DNA of 64,000 bases from Cryptomeria japonica (Eukaryota; Streptophyta; Pinopsida; Cupressales; Cupressaceae). The position numbers were made by a program, and so were the translations under genes. The notes under the pieces are model-generated. The model was not told the DNA's origin, searched no databases, and saw nothing but the letters and a program-made list of their open reading frames with translations. The stretch is taken from assembly GCF_030272615.1 (NCBI RefSeq), contig NC_081414.1, positions 911,157,009 through 911,221,008 of the forward strand, read 5' to 3'. Shown here piece after piece: positions 54,191 to 64,000 of this stretch. Every line of letters begins with the position of its first letter. Positions within the stretch are counted from its first letter, which is position 1.

Positions 54191-54541
54191 ACCACCCTCT
54201 GCGGGCAATGTAAGGTGGTATTGTAAACTTCTTAGGGAGAAGTGTAATTATTAACCATCCTCTGTGGGCAATGTAAGATGGTATTGTAAAAGTTAACCAT
54301 CTTCTGCGGGCAATGTAAGGTGGTATTGTAAACTTCTCAGGGAGAAGTGTAATTTGTAACCATCCTTTGCGGGCAATGTAAGATGGTATTGTAAAAACTT
54401 CTCAGGGAGAAGTGTAATTGTTAAACCATCCTCTGCGGGCAATGTAATATGGTATTAGTGTAATTGTTGACCATCCTCTGTGGGCAATGTAAGATGGTAG
54501 AAAAGATCCTCTCCACCCTCTGCGGGCAATGCAAGGTGGAT
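54191..54541 (+). repeat. Seven stem-forming repeats in the copia 3' untranslated region
   Basis: CCATC(C)TCTGCGGGCAATGT flanked by complementary arms occurs seven times (starting about 54191, 54253, 54295, 54358, 54425, 54469, 54515). Arms are ACCATC/GATGGT, ACCACC/GGTGGT or TCCACC/GGTGGA. Between several units a second hairpin, CTTCTCAGGGAGAAG, appears. Confidence 0.9.
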
Positions 54542-54641
54542 CCAGTCTATGCATGTGTGCAAGCTGGAAGATTATGATTATGTGGTTCCATACTTTGCTT
54601 GTGTGCAAGATGGAAGATTATGGTTACAATTCTCTGCCCTA

Positions 54642-54653
54642 ATTAAGAGGGAG
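54642..54653 (+). promoter_or_regulatory. Polypurine tract of the copia element
   Basis: TTAAGAGGGAG directly precedes the 3' LTR start TGTTG. A similar GAGAGGGAGT lies at the end of pol near 54148, a possible second tract. Confidence 0.8.
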
Positions 54654-55511
54654 TGTTGTTTATAATTAGGGCTTGGCGGATTCCAATTGCCTTGGGCAAC
54701 ATTGGAATCTGCCTAAGGGGGGGCCAGCTCCTCCTCCATTATATAGGGCCAAGCCCTATACCTTTCGGCTCTCCAAAAGATCCCCACGCTACACCTTGAT
54801 AGGGCCGACCCTATCTTCTTCACACAAAAGAAATTAAATGAATTAAAGAAATTAAAAGGATTAAGCCGACTTGATTAGGAGTGTTTGCTCTCCTATAAAT
54901 AAGACACATACCTATCACAATAGCATTCAAGGCAGTCCTCAAGTAAATGCGAAATATATCCTTCTTGTGGAGCGAACTCCTTTACAAGCAGTAGATCACA
55001 GCGAGCCTCATTCATAGGTAGCAGATTATCAGTTAGGTTACAGCGAACTCCATGTAGGTACAGATCACAGCGAACTTCATGTATGTGCAGCAGATCCAAT
55101 TGATGATCACAGTGAACTCCATGTATGTGCAGCAGATCTAATTGGTGATCACAAGTTATCATCATAGACAAGGATCTCCATTGAAGACTCAAGCAAAGGA
55201 CTGTAAATTATAATCACAGTCAACAAACTAGCTGTGTAGTCTTCTATATCATCTTCCTTGTGACTGCAACTTCTATACTCCAGATAAGTGTGTAATTGTC
55301 AATTGAATCTAAAACCATAATCAGATCTGAGGATCTTTTCTGGCTGGGTTTTTCCTCCTAGGAGGTTTTCCCAGGGTAATTTTTGTCTTGTCTCTTTTGC
55401 ATTCAGTTCTTACTATGCTTAAATCTGAGAATCAATAAATCTAATTAACCTAGTTAGAAACAAATTCTAATTTTCTGAGTTTCATCTAATCTGAAAGTAC
55501 TAAAGTTAACA
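54654..55511 (+). mobile_element. 3' LTR of the copia element
   Basis: It is the same length as the 5' LTR to within one base and ends AAAGTTAACA. Differences are mainly C/T and A/G changes (for example GGGCTTGG against GGGCCTGG). Confidence 0.94.
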
Positions 55512-56450
55512 CTATTAACCCTTTACAAATGAAGAAGTGGAGCCTTATATAGATAGCTCTTTACAATGAGTGGCTCAGATTGATTCACAATCAATGGCCG
55601 AGATTACAAGATAGAAACCCTAATTAGGTTTTGTTACACCCATTACATAGCATTTAATGTTTGACTGATGATAAAATTACATTTTATGGGACACATGTCT
55701 TTCCTTGAATAATTGACCAATAGATGATGAGGGTAGTTACATTGAACTTTGTGCCTTAACATAGTAGTTATCCTCCTCATTGGACGAGTCAAGTGCATTG
55801 AATCAAGATGCCTTGAATTGGAATGATGTGTGAAGGTGAGTTGGTGATGACTGGGCACCACCTCAGCTACTTGCTCATTGTAACTCATCACAAGTGTAAG
55901 TGATTTAGGCAATATTTCTTGATACTCAACATTTCCAAGTGCCTGCATTGATTGAGGTAATGGTGGGAGATTTTCCAAAATTGCAACATCTCTCTGACTT
56001 GATCACCATCGCCTTAAAGCTTCCATCTTGGATTACTTTCTTGCTATACTGGCAATGATTCTTGGATTTCTGAAGGAAATTCAAGATTACTTTAACGTTT
56101 CCTCCATCATCAATATGAAGTCTTCGAATATGTTAGCTCTTGATCTTGCGTGCCCTTTGCTGCCTTCTTCATCTTTCCCTCAACGGCATCCTTGAAGGTG
56201 CTGATCATTCATCCTTGAAACATGATTCCTTCACATGTGTTTGCCCTTTCTCCTTCTTTATAGTGTGTTTCTTTGATGCCTGCATGATGTGATGTCCCTG
56301 TCCTACAATTATTACCGTGAATGTCTTTGATCCTTTCAAATTGTACTGTCTTCTCTCCATTCTTCCATGTGCTTGTTTCTTGTATCAGACCTTGATGTTG
56401 CTGTCAGCCAGTCCTTCATTTGATCACCTGCAACAACAATCGAGACAACA
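55512..56450. repeat. Intron repeat R, copy 1, right half
   Basis: Collinear with about 62668-63250: both contain a CTTTxACAAATGAAG start, a TTATATAG box, a GAAACCCTAATTAGG/GAAAACCCTAATTAGG segment, CATTTAATGYTTGAC, GATAAAATTACAT and GGGACACATGTCTT. The minus strand reads CTATATAAG upstream of a GC-richer start, so it may be the promoter of a leftward LTR. Confidence 0.7.
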
Positions 56451-56635
56451 TTAAACACATATGGTATATATAGATTTCATACATTTTCAGAGTTCTTTAA
56501 CCTGATATGTTTATCTTAATGAAGTTCTGATTTCCAACCTCATGTCTGATTATGTAATGTTTTAAGGCCTGATTCTGATTTGAACTGTTTCAAGGTCTGA
56601 TTTTTCTCTATTCTGCCCTTGGACATGAATTTGGT

Positions 56636-58115
56636 ATCCTATTGGAAGTGCTACAAGAGGGTCAGACTTTTAGTGACCAATTGGAAATCATCAGCAAACA
56701 GATCAGACTTTTAGGCTCCTACTAGAAGTCACAACAAGAAGTTCCTGGTTTCTAGATGTCACTGACAGTGACATATAGGAGGTCAGAGTTTTGAGCCCTA
56801 AGTGGAAATGTTGTATGCCTGTCGTGATTTTCACCCCCAAGTGGAAGTGCTATATACTTGGTCAGGGTTTTGGACTTGCACTGGAAGTCTCCATCAGCTT
56901 GTCGTGGATCTCACTAGCAAGTGGAAGTGACAACTTTCTCCTTTCTTGTCGTTATGCTTTCTTTGATTTCTTCATTTGTTTGATCAGACTTGCAGATCGC
57001 CCCTACTTTCTTTATGAGAGCAACTTCATATTCCTTAAGGTAGCATGACAGCAATGTATTCATCATAGCTTCTTAGGTTGGACATTTTGATGCCAACTGG
57101 AAGTGATTCCAAGACAGGTCAGACTTTTTGATGCCAACTGGAAGTGATGCTAAGCATGGTCGTGGATTTCAGGTGCAAGTGGGAGTGAGCATTAGCTTGT
57201 CATGGATTTTGAAGGTAAGTGGAAGTGACCCTAAGATTTCAATATAGCTTGCTCAATGAACCATTCAAGGTGCTTCCACTCCCTCTTAACTGACTTAACC
57301 AATCTCAAGCAAGTTTATCCTTCAAATCTTTAAGTATTCAACTTCACCCAGCATTGAACTTAGCAAAAGAAAGGCATGTGTATCTAAGGTGGGCTGTTGG
57401 TAGTCAAATGGCAGTGATCATGAAGTTCGTGGGTTTTAAGCTCAACTGGAAGTGCTTGCAAAGTGATCGGGCTTTTGAAGGGGCACTGACAGTGCCTACA
57501 AGTTGTCATGGATTTTAGGTGCAAGTGGAAGTCACATAAGGTGTCGTGGTTTCTACCCCTTACTGGAAGTGACATCTTCTTCTCTAAAGCATTTGCATCT
57601 CTTCATCAATCTGATCACCTTCTTGCTTGATCCTTAAAATCATTCATCTCTTCAACAACATAAACATCATCTCCATGTCCTTGGGTGAGGATTTGAATGC
57701 TAACCGGAAGTCACATAAGGAGGTTGTGGATTCTATCATTAACTGGAAGTAACCATCAAGCAGGTCATGGATCTGAGGTCCAACTGGAAGTCACCTCAGG
57801 CAGATCAGAGATTTTGAGGGTCACTGGAAGTGACTCCAAAGCATGAGTATAACCTGCTCATTTAGCATTTCAATGGCTTTCCACTCATTCTTAGCAACTT
57901 TACCAACCTAAGACAGCAATAACCTTCAAAACCTTAAGCATTCACCTCAATCAGCATATAAATCACCAAAATAAGGATACATTCTTCCTGATCGGGCTTT
58001 TGACAAACAAATGGAAATAACTTGAAGAGGCTGGTCGGAGATTTAGGGTGTCACTGGAAGTGACAATGAAGCTGGTCGGGGATTTGAAGGGTCACTGGAA
58101 GTGACTTCATTTATT
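56636..58115. repeat. 40-41 bp minisatellite in at least four clusters
   Basis: Units built on GGTCRKGGNTTTT then, 15-18 bp later, CAACTGGAAGTGAC recur about 20 times. Consecutive unit starts at 56660, 56701, 56781, 56821, 56860 and 56901, and again at 57117, 57158 and 57199, give a 40-41 bp period. Single-copy stretches separate the clusters (about 56940-57060, 57240-57400, 57580-57690, 57850-58000). Confidence 0.88.
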
Positions 58116-60870
58116 CCATTTTGCTGCTTCATTCACTTACTTCATTCATCTCAAGGGATTTTCCTTCATTAACAAGGTTTATTCATCATTGTTTATGCCT
58201 TGACTACTCTCTCACCAAGCATTCCACTTTGTTCGACAGTTCCCCACAATTAGACTCGACATTTCATCTCTGATTTTGAAGGGGCATGATGATGATGATC
58301 AAATGAAATGATCATCACAAATCGTTCATCACCAAGGCATTGAAAGCTACATTGACCTCATTCCAACCTAAAGAGAGAGAGGACTTGAACACTTCTTGAC
58401 AACCTAAGGCATTACACCTCCTCAAGTAAAAGGTTAATAGCTAAAGACATTGACAAGCTAGATGACTAAACTAAGACAACTAACCTAGAAAGCCAAAAAA
58501 AGTGGGGGTCCCCATTTGCAATGGGGCGATGTGTGAAAACGTCACAACAGGTAGAAGAAGACGATTCGATTGTGATCACTCGTAGAAGCCCACCTCCTTG
58601 ATTTGCAAGTTCTGTTGAAATCTTTTAATCTGACTTTTGGAGATGACATCACTTTTGTTGGGTTGTTACATGTTTGCTAAAAAAGCGATTTGGAAAGCAC
58701 AATTAATCTTTAGAAAGTGCCCTTGTTACAGAAGTCAAAGGGAAATAGAAATTGTAGTTTTAGTCTTGAAATGGAAAATGATTGAATTCTACCCAAAAAA
58801 AATGGTAAGGTTTACTTTTGTGGTATGATGGGCCTCTAAAGAAAAGCTTTAGGAAGAAAATGTGGGTTGAAAATAAGAATACAATTCAAGTCCATGATCA
58901 AACCTATAATAGTGAGTCTGTGAATGAAGATGATAAATATGCCTTAGACGTTTCTCAGCATTGAAATCAGACTACTATGAATTTTAAGGGAAAGGAAGCT
59001 CAAAATAAGTATTGGGCTAAAGTAGTTGTAGAGTTGAAAATTGCATACCCCTTTGCAAGTTCACCTACAATTTTGTATCCACTTTAGTGTCCATTTCCCT
59101 AGCATTTGAGTAGGCTCATTTCAGCCCTTGCATCGGCCTTTTCTCTCTTAGGATGCTCAGGACACCTTTTCAGTAGCTATCCTTCAGCTTTTTGTTTCAT
59201 CTTAGGTGCGGGTTCTCTTGCAACTCGTTGTTTTTGAGCATGATTTGTTTGGACACTAGCGCGCTGCGTGGACGGCTGTGTGTCGCACATTTGTCCTGCG
59301 ATATCTTAACGTTCAAATGTCGGTTCTGCGCATTTCGGTACTTGTCACCTATCTTGGTTGGTGGAAATGGTTCTCAGTCTTCTAAACGGCTCGCTAGCCC
59401 ACTTTTCCCTCCTCTCTTTTAAAATCCATCTTTTTTCTCCATTTAAGCTCTTTTGCTTCTTCAAGAAATTTCCCTTGGTTTTCTCAAGAAAGATCTCTCA
59501 TTTTTTGGGCTCTCACAACTTTCTCTTGCTCTTTCACTTGCTACAATAGTCCCTAGTTGCTACAAAACTCTCAAGCTCTCACAATAATCTTTTGCAACTC
59601 TCTCAGCTTTTTCAAGCCTTGTTGGTAATATCCTTCTTGCATCTTAGGATTCATCACATCCCTTATCTGTCAAATCATTATCTTTTCTATTTACATATTT
59701 ATCTATCTATCTATCTGGCTGCTATGGAGGTGGAAACACCAAAAAAGGGACTTGATTGAGGCAAGTCTCCAAACAGCCCCAAACATTTTTCCTCTTCTTC
59801 ATGTGTGCGGGTTTATTAGAAGTATTCGAACGCACGAGGGTTTGCTCGTGTTTTATTTATTTCATTTATATTCATTTATTTTTATATTTATTATCTAGTA
59901 TTCATTGCTAGATTTCTAACTTCTAGGTTTTGCAGGTTATTTGAAGAACGGAGTTGGGTTTTCGTGTTTTTGAGTCTTTTTTGTTTGCGGTCCATACAGG
60001 ATTACAGTGCACTGCACAGACGTTTGTGCACCGCGCTGGCGTCCTTGATCGAGACGCTTAGATTTAGACTAAATACTCTTTGTATTTGTTTTTTCCCTTT
60101 CTCTATAATTAGATATCTTCACCAGTTTCACTAGTTGGAGATATCGAAATTTATGTTGTGAAATTGGCTCCCAAGGGAATCTTCACCAATCTCACTAGTT
60201 TCAATAGTTTGAGATATCTTCACCAATTTCACTAGTATCAATAGTTATTCCCTTTGTAGGGTCGCTTCTTTGGGAGGATAATTGCTGCTATTAGAGGAGA
60301 ATCGTTGCTGTTGGAGGAGACAAATCATTTGTGATGGTTGATCTAATGAAATGATCAACCATCATATATAGGCATGTCTCTTGGCTTTTAAGCTACAATG
60401 AAGCCGACCTTCTATTCCATGCTTTTTCATTTAATTGTTTGCAATTTTTCTTTTCCTATGCTAGGGCTGACTTATTTCCTTTATTGAATTTGAATTTAAA
60501 TTAAAACGGCTATGTCTAACGCCAACTTCTCCTTTCTTTGGCGCCAAACGTATGTTATTTCACCATCATTGGCAGGGGTTTTGGAGGTGTGAGGACATGA
60601 GATGGCCGGGGATTTGGAGGGATAAGGGATGTGAATGAAAAGCGGCGGGGGATTTAATGTTTGCGGATAGGTTATGGTTGGGGATATGGATGGGTGCAGA
60701 CATTGAAGGGTGAATGGCTGGGATTTTTGGTGGGTGAGGGAATTTTGCAAAGGATGGCCAGACTTTTTAGGGTGTGAGGACAAAATGTTTAAGTCATTGC
60801 TTCACCTTTAGCATCGAGATTTCTTCACTTAACTTACTTTGAAAACGTTTGTTAGAATCAATTAACACAG
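58116..60870. other. Intron 2 spacer
   Basis: No coding domain was recognised. 58510-58526 is a hairpin (CCCCATT TGC AATGGGG) just inside a possible LTR terminus: the minus strand from 58549 starts TGTTGTGACGTTTTCACACA. 60112-60255 has three loose copies of GATATCTTCACCARTTTCAC plus TAG. Other open frames (for example at 58637, 59192 and 60496) show no family resemblance. Confidence 0.5.
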
Positions 60871-61060
60871 AGAGGGGGGGGGGGGTGAATCAGTGTTCTG
60901 CAATTTACAAAGTTATTAACTTGATTCTTAAACCACCAGATGCATAAGAATAAAAGTAAAATACAGAAACATAAACCAACCAACCACAATACCATAACAT
61001 CGGAACTTTTACGTGGAAACCCGGAAAGGGAAAAACCACAGTGAGATTTGAACCCACAAT
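60871..61060 (+). repeat. Poly-G headed repeat module (second copy)
   Basis: AGAGGGGGGGGGGGGTGAAT at 60871, then ACTTTTACGTGGAAACCC and GGGAAAAACCACAG at about 61005-61040, matches the layout of the module at 38772. The intervening sequences are only loosely similar. Confidence 0.65.
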
Positions 61061-61355
61061 ATTATTATACTTTGATCAGGAGTATGATAATATTACATGA
61101 AGGGGAATGCACTTGCATTCAAGCACACTGCCTAGAGCTCACTGCTCAATTACAAAAGGGCTACAACTTGGAGGAAGGCTCACTGCTTTACATGCGATTA
61201 CAATTGATTACAATAATGAATGAAATGAAGAATAGCATCTATATATGCCAAATAGCAGTTCTGGTTAGGCTTAGATTATCTTTTGCAACTAATTTGTCTC
61301 TTTGCTCTGTTTTCCTGCTCTGTCATACCCGGACCACCAAAACCTTCAATCACAT

Positions 61356-61740
61356 TCACCAAACTTTGCACATTCGCTCATATAGACTTTTTCCACTCAT
61401 TCCATCCATCATATGCTTGGTGTATAATAATAACATGTCTGCATTTCCAAGCTCTTCGATATTACAGTGAATGTATGCCCTAATATCTTCATTGTGCAAC
61501 ATGCCATATGACATAAAGGAAAAAGCTCCTTCCGGATCATCTTCGACTGATTTGAATGGATGTTTCTTAAACACCGGCCTTGGCCTTTTAGTAATTTCAA
61601 CTACCAATGGAGTTGCAATACCAAATTGTGATGCCATTTCGAAAGTAGGGTTACAAACAGATAGCTCTAACACGGATAAATACCTTTTCAAATTCACTTG
61701 GATGCTAGGAATTGCTATTGAATCGCTTCAAGCTCAATTT
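61356..61740 (-). pseudogene. Unidentified protein fragment
   Basis: A minus-strand frame of about 125 codons is open from about 61735 to 61356. It has protein-like composition and order: PSIQVNLKRYLSVLELSV, VEITKRPRPVFKKHPFKS, GAFSFMSYGMLHNEDIRAYI and HMMDGMSGKSLYERMCKVW. No family was recognised. It has no Met at its start (upstream TGA) and ends at TAG or TGA near 61356, so it is probably a piece of a decayed transposon ORF or captured gene rather than a whole gene. Confidence 0.4.
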
Positions 61741-61949
61741 ACTTTGCTAAATCTCGTTCGCCTTGCTCTTTCGCTCTTTCTCTTTGTTCACAATGTGAAG
61801 AATGAACAATAGAATGCCCTTTTGTTGACGTGTATTTTGTACACGACCAAACACAGAATAACATACCTAAAGGTACCTTATCCTCTCTTGAATAAAGCCT
61901 CCGAATGCTGAAGATGTCGCAAAAAGGATCAATCGGGATGACTTCAAGG

Positions 61950-63300
61950 TTCTTTGCTGTAGGATCTCTACGTGTGGATAAGCTCTTTGTGGTATGATGT
62001 GATTTGCTGGAATCACAAGGGGACTTACACTTGACGACCTAAACGTCTGATTTGCTTTGAATATTGCTGGAACATAGGATTTTACTAACTAACTGGAAGA
62101 CAAACAAATGGCAAAAGATACAAGGTTCAGGAAGTCTACTCTACTACCTAGAATGCGAGAAGATGGATGAATGACTAGGTGGATTCCTAATGGGCTGGGT
62201 CTCACCATTAGGCTGAACAATTCAACACCAACTCAGTGCGATCTTCTAAGGGATGCTTCCAATATGTTTAAATCGTACACCATCTGACAATGATCACCAT
62301 TCAAGAAAATGCATGAAACAATAGACGTGTAACGACTTATGATTAAGCTCATTTCATTCCAATTGACCACACAAGGCGTCCTTACAATCAGTAAGAGGCA
62401 AGTGGTATGGATTAAACGGATTCCACACAGGTGCATTCAACAATTTCCTTCATTCGATCTAATCATCTACCATCTAGAATTGAAGATTCAACAAGAAACC
62501 ATGCATATTGCAAGAAACGACACACTTCACCATTACTTCAATGAAAATGGAGTTTGTTTACAATCAATGGCAACAATTTCTTGCCTTGTCCTCCTATTCT
62601 ACTCTAATTGCTACTCTATCAACTGACTATTCACCTTCGAACTACTCTCTATCTATCTTCTATTATTAGCCTTTCACAAATGAAGAGTCGGGGCTTATAT
62701 AGTGCCCACAATACAATTCGATGGCTAAGATCAATGGCCAAGATTCAATAATGAAAACCCTAATTAGGGTTTGTTACAACCATTACATAACATTTAATGC
62801 TTGACCAATGATAAAATTACATCTTTAGGACACATGTCTTCTCTGGAAAAATCGACCAATGGATAGCTGGGGTAGGTACATTGAAGTTTGTGCCACCTTC
62901 CATGAGTTAGGTACATTGAATCTGGACACGTTGAGGTGGACCAACCCGACTGGAGGAGTGATGACTGGGATGCCACCTTGTCTGACACTTGGTTGATGCC
63001 AATTTGATGTTGCTGAGAGGCTAGCTTTAATTAACTCTTCTGAAACTATCTGCTCCTTCAACGAACCCTTGCTCTGACTTATTTTGTCTTTGATGTGCAA
63101 GATGATTGATGTACCTCGCCTTGGAATGCTGGATTGGAAGAAGTTATTCCTGATGATGCTTGACCGAAGAAGGCCGTCCTTGTCGATGCTAGACTGGAGG
63201 AGGTCGCCCTTATCCTTGCTTGATCTTCTTTGATGAGAGCTTGCCGACCTGTAGATTTTCAGCCTTAGGAGTCACCATCTTGATACCTACACAACATTTC
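61950..63300. repeat. Intron repeat R, copy 2 (no copia insertion)
   Basis: It is collinear with 48541-49197 joined to 55512-56450. At the position of the copia insertion it reads TTCTATTATTAGCCTTTCAC, against TCTATTAA and CTATTAACCCTTTAC on the two sides of the insertion in copy 1. It shares the TTATATAG box, GGTTTGTTACA and GACACATGTCTTCTC blocks. The family is unidentified, possibly an LTR read on the minus strand. Confidence 0.7.
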
Positions 63301-64000
63301 AAAATTAGTTCTCAAGCATTATAGCTTGAAGTGTAGAAATCTAGACTTAAAAGGAAGATTTAAGATTTTAATTAGGAAACTTCATGATAAATCTAGAGTT
63401 ATCATTTCCTAATTAACCATGCAATACTTAGACTTTTCTAAAAAGAAAGTCTAAAAATCAAACCTTGAACAAGGGTGTTAAGATGATTTCGCCATACCTT
63501 CTCTTGAGTATTAAACTCTAAGAAATGATGTAAAAATAGATTTCGCTAGGCAAAGTGTAGATCAAAGCCCTCTCTTGGATGAATTGCGCCTCCTCTAGCT
63601 TGAAAAGAATAAACTCCACTTCCTTCTAGCCTTCAACACTTGAAAGAAATTCGCTCCCTATCTTCTGGATTTCGCTTCTCAAATTCCTCCTCAATTAGTA
63701 GAATTTCGCCTCCAACATGCTATATTTCGCTCCTCCAATTCGCACTTCAACTTTGCATTTGAAAAAGGATGAATGAATGATTAAAACTTGAACAAAGCAC
63801 CTCCTATTATATAGAGCGCTCACCTTCCTCTCTCCAAGGCCGACTTGCCAAATAAAAGGTGAAATAATAAATAAAACCTCAAAAGAGTAGGCCGACTTGT
63901 CAAATAAAGGCAAAATAATGCCTTGTGCGCTCAACTTGTAATCTTTTATTTTTTTTAAATTAATTTTAATACCTCTAAGATGCTTATTTTGATTATTTCA
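63301..64000. other. Intron 2 sequence to the window end
   Basis: AT-rich. CTCGCTCCTC/TTTCGC(T/C)TC words recur at 63620-63740 (ATTTCGCTCC, GATTTCGCTTC, AATTTCGCCTCC), a loose repeat. No exon of the ERGIC3-like gene was seen. Confidence 0.5.

Larger units (their letters stand above)
49198..55511 (+). mobile_element. Nearly complete Ty1/copia retrotransposon
   Basis: Two LTRs of 857 and 858 bp (49198-50054 and 54654-55511) enclose a PBS, a gag-protease-integrase frame, an RT-RNase H frame, a tandem repeat and a polypurine tract. CTATTAA stands directly before the 5' LTR (49191-49197) and directly after the 3' LTR (55512-55518). The domain order (integrase before RT) defines copia. LTRs differ at roughly 20 positions, mostly transitions. 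One frameshift near 52235 and one stop at 52676-52678 break the polyprotein. Confidence 0.96.

Noticed and set aside
56636-58115. Possible CRISPR array (regular short repeats with variable spacers)
   Set aside because: The setting is a plant intron, the unit varies in both parts, and the period is broken by long unique stretches; it is a minisatellite.
47130-64000. Search for exon 3 of the ERGIC3-like gene
   Set aside because: No TFPALPC- or DAMDISG-like segment was found on the plus strand, so no further exon is claimed.

Overview
This window looks like nuclear DNA from a seed plant with a very large, repeat-rich genome, most likely a conifer or other gymnosperm. The reasons are long AT-rich spacers, many old and nested LTR retrotransposons, solo LTRs, a Helitron fossil, a hAT fragment, and one host gene whose introns exceed 15 kb. 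No bacterial-type operon, plasmid feature or CRISPR array is present. The species call is inference; the gene and element calls come from reading translated motifs and repeats by eye.

Layout. 1-1109: the end of an unidentified LTR-like element, with an array of 22-bp palindromes. 1110-16596: a minus-strand Ty3/gypsy element of the Tat type, in the order (from right to left) 5' LTR, primer-binding site, long leader, gag, protease, RT, RNase H, a second archaeal-type RNase H, integrase, tandem repeats, then an antisense gene for a plant-mobile-domain (PMD) protein cut at 1109/1110. A solo LTR with a 5-bp target duplication sits in its leader. 16601-17384: a further related LTR. 17385-25903: the 3' two thirds of a second, plus-strand Tat element, again with a PMD gene antisense to pol, then a polypurine tract and 3' LTR. 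26255-28290: a decayed Helitron helicase. 28370-31437: unclassified spacer.

31438-64000 is the 5' part of an ERGIC3/ERV46-like gene of the early secretory pathway. Exon 1 (31438-31576) and exon 2 (47056-47129) join in phase across a 15.5-kb intron; intron 2 runs past the window end (at least 16.9 kb). Intron 1 holds a hAT DUF659 fragment, a gypsy element whose 5' LTR is split by a solo LTR, a second decayed gypsy element with both LTRs, another solo LTR and several tandem repeats. Intron 2 holds a nearly intact Ty1/copia element (49198-55511) inserted in an older repeat. A second copy of that repeat at 61950-63300 shows what the empty site looks like. A long 40-41 bp minisatellite also lies in intron 2.

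The points most worth following up are: the PMD genes carried antisense in two Tat elements; the paired-stem tandem repeats before the copia 3' LTR, which show compensatory changes; the GCGCTAA-motif clusters in the Tat elements; the seven-palindrome array; the minisatellite; and the TE-filled ERGIC3 introns.
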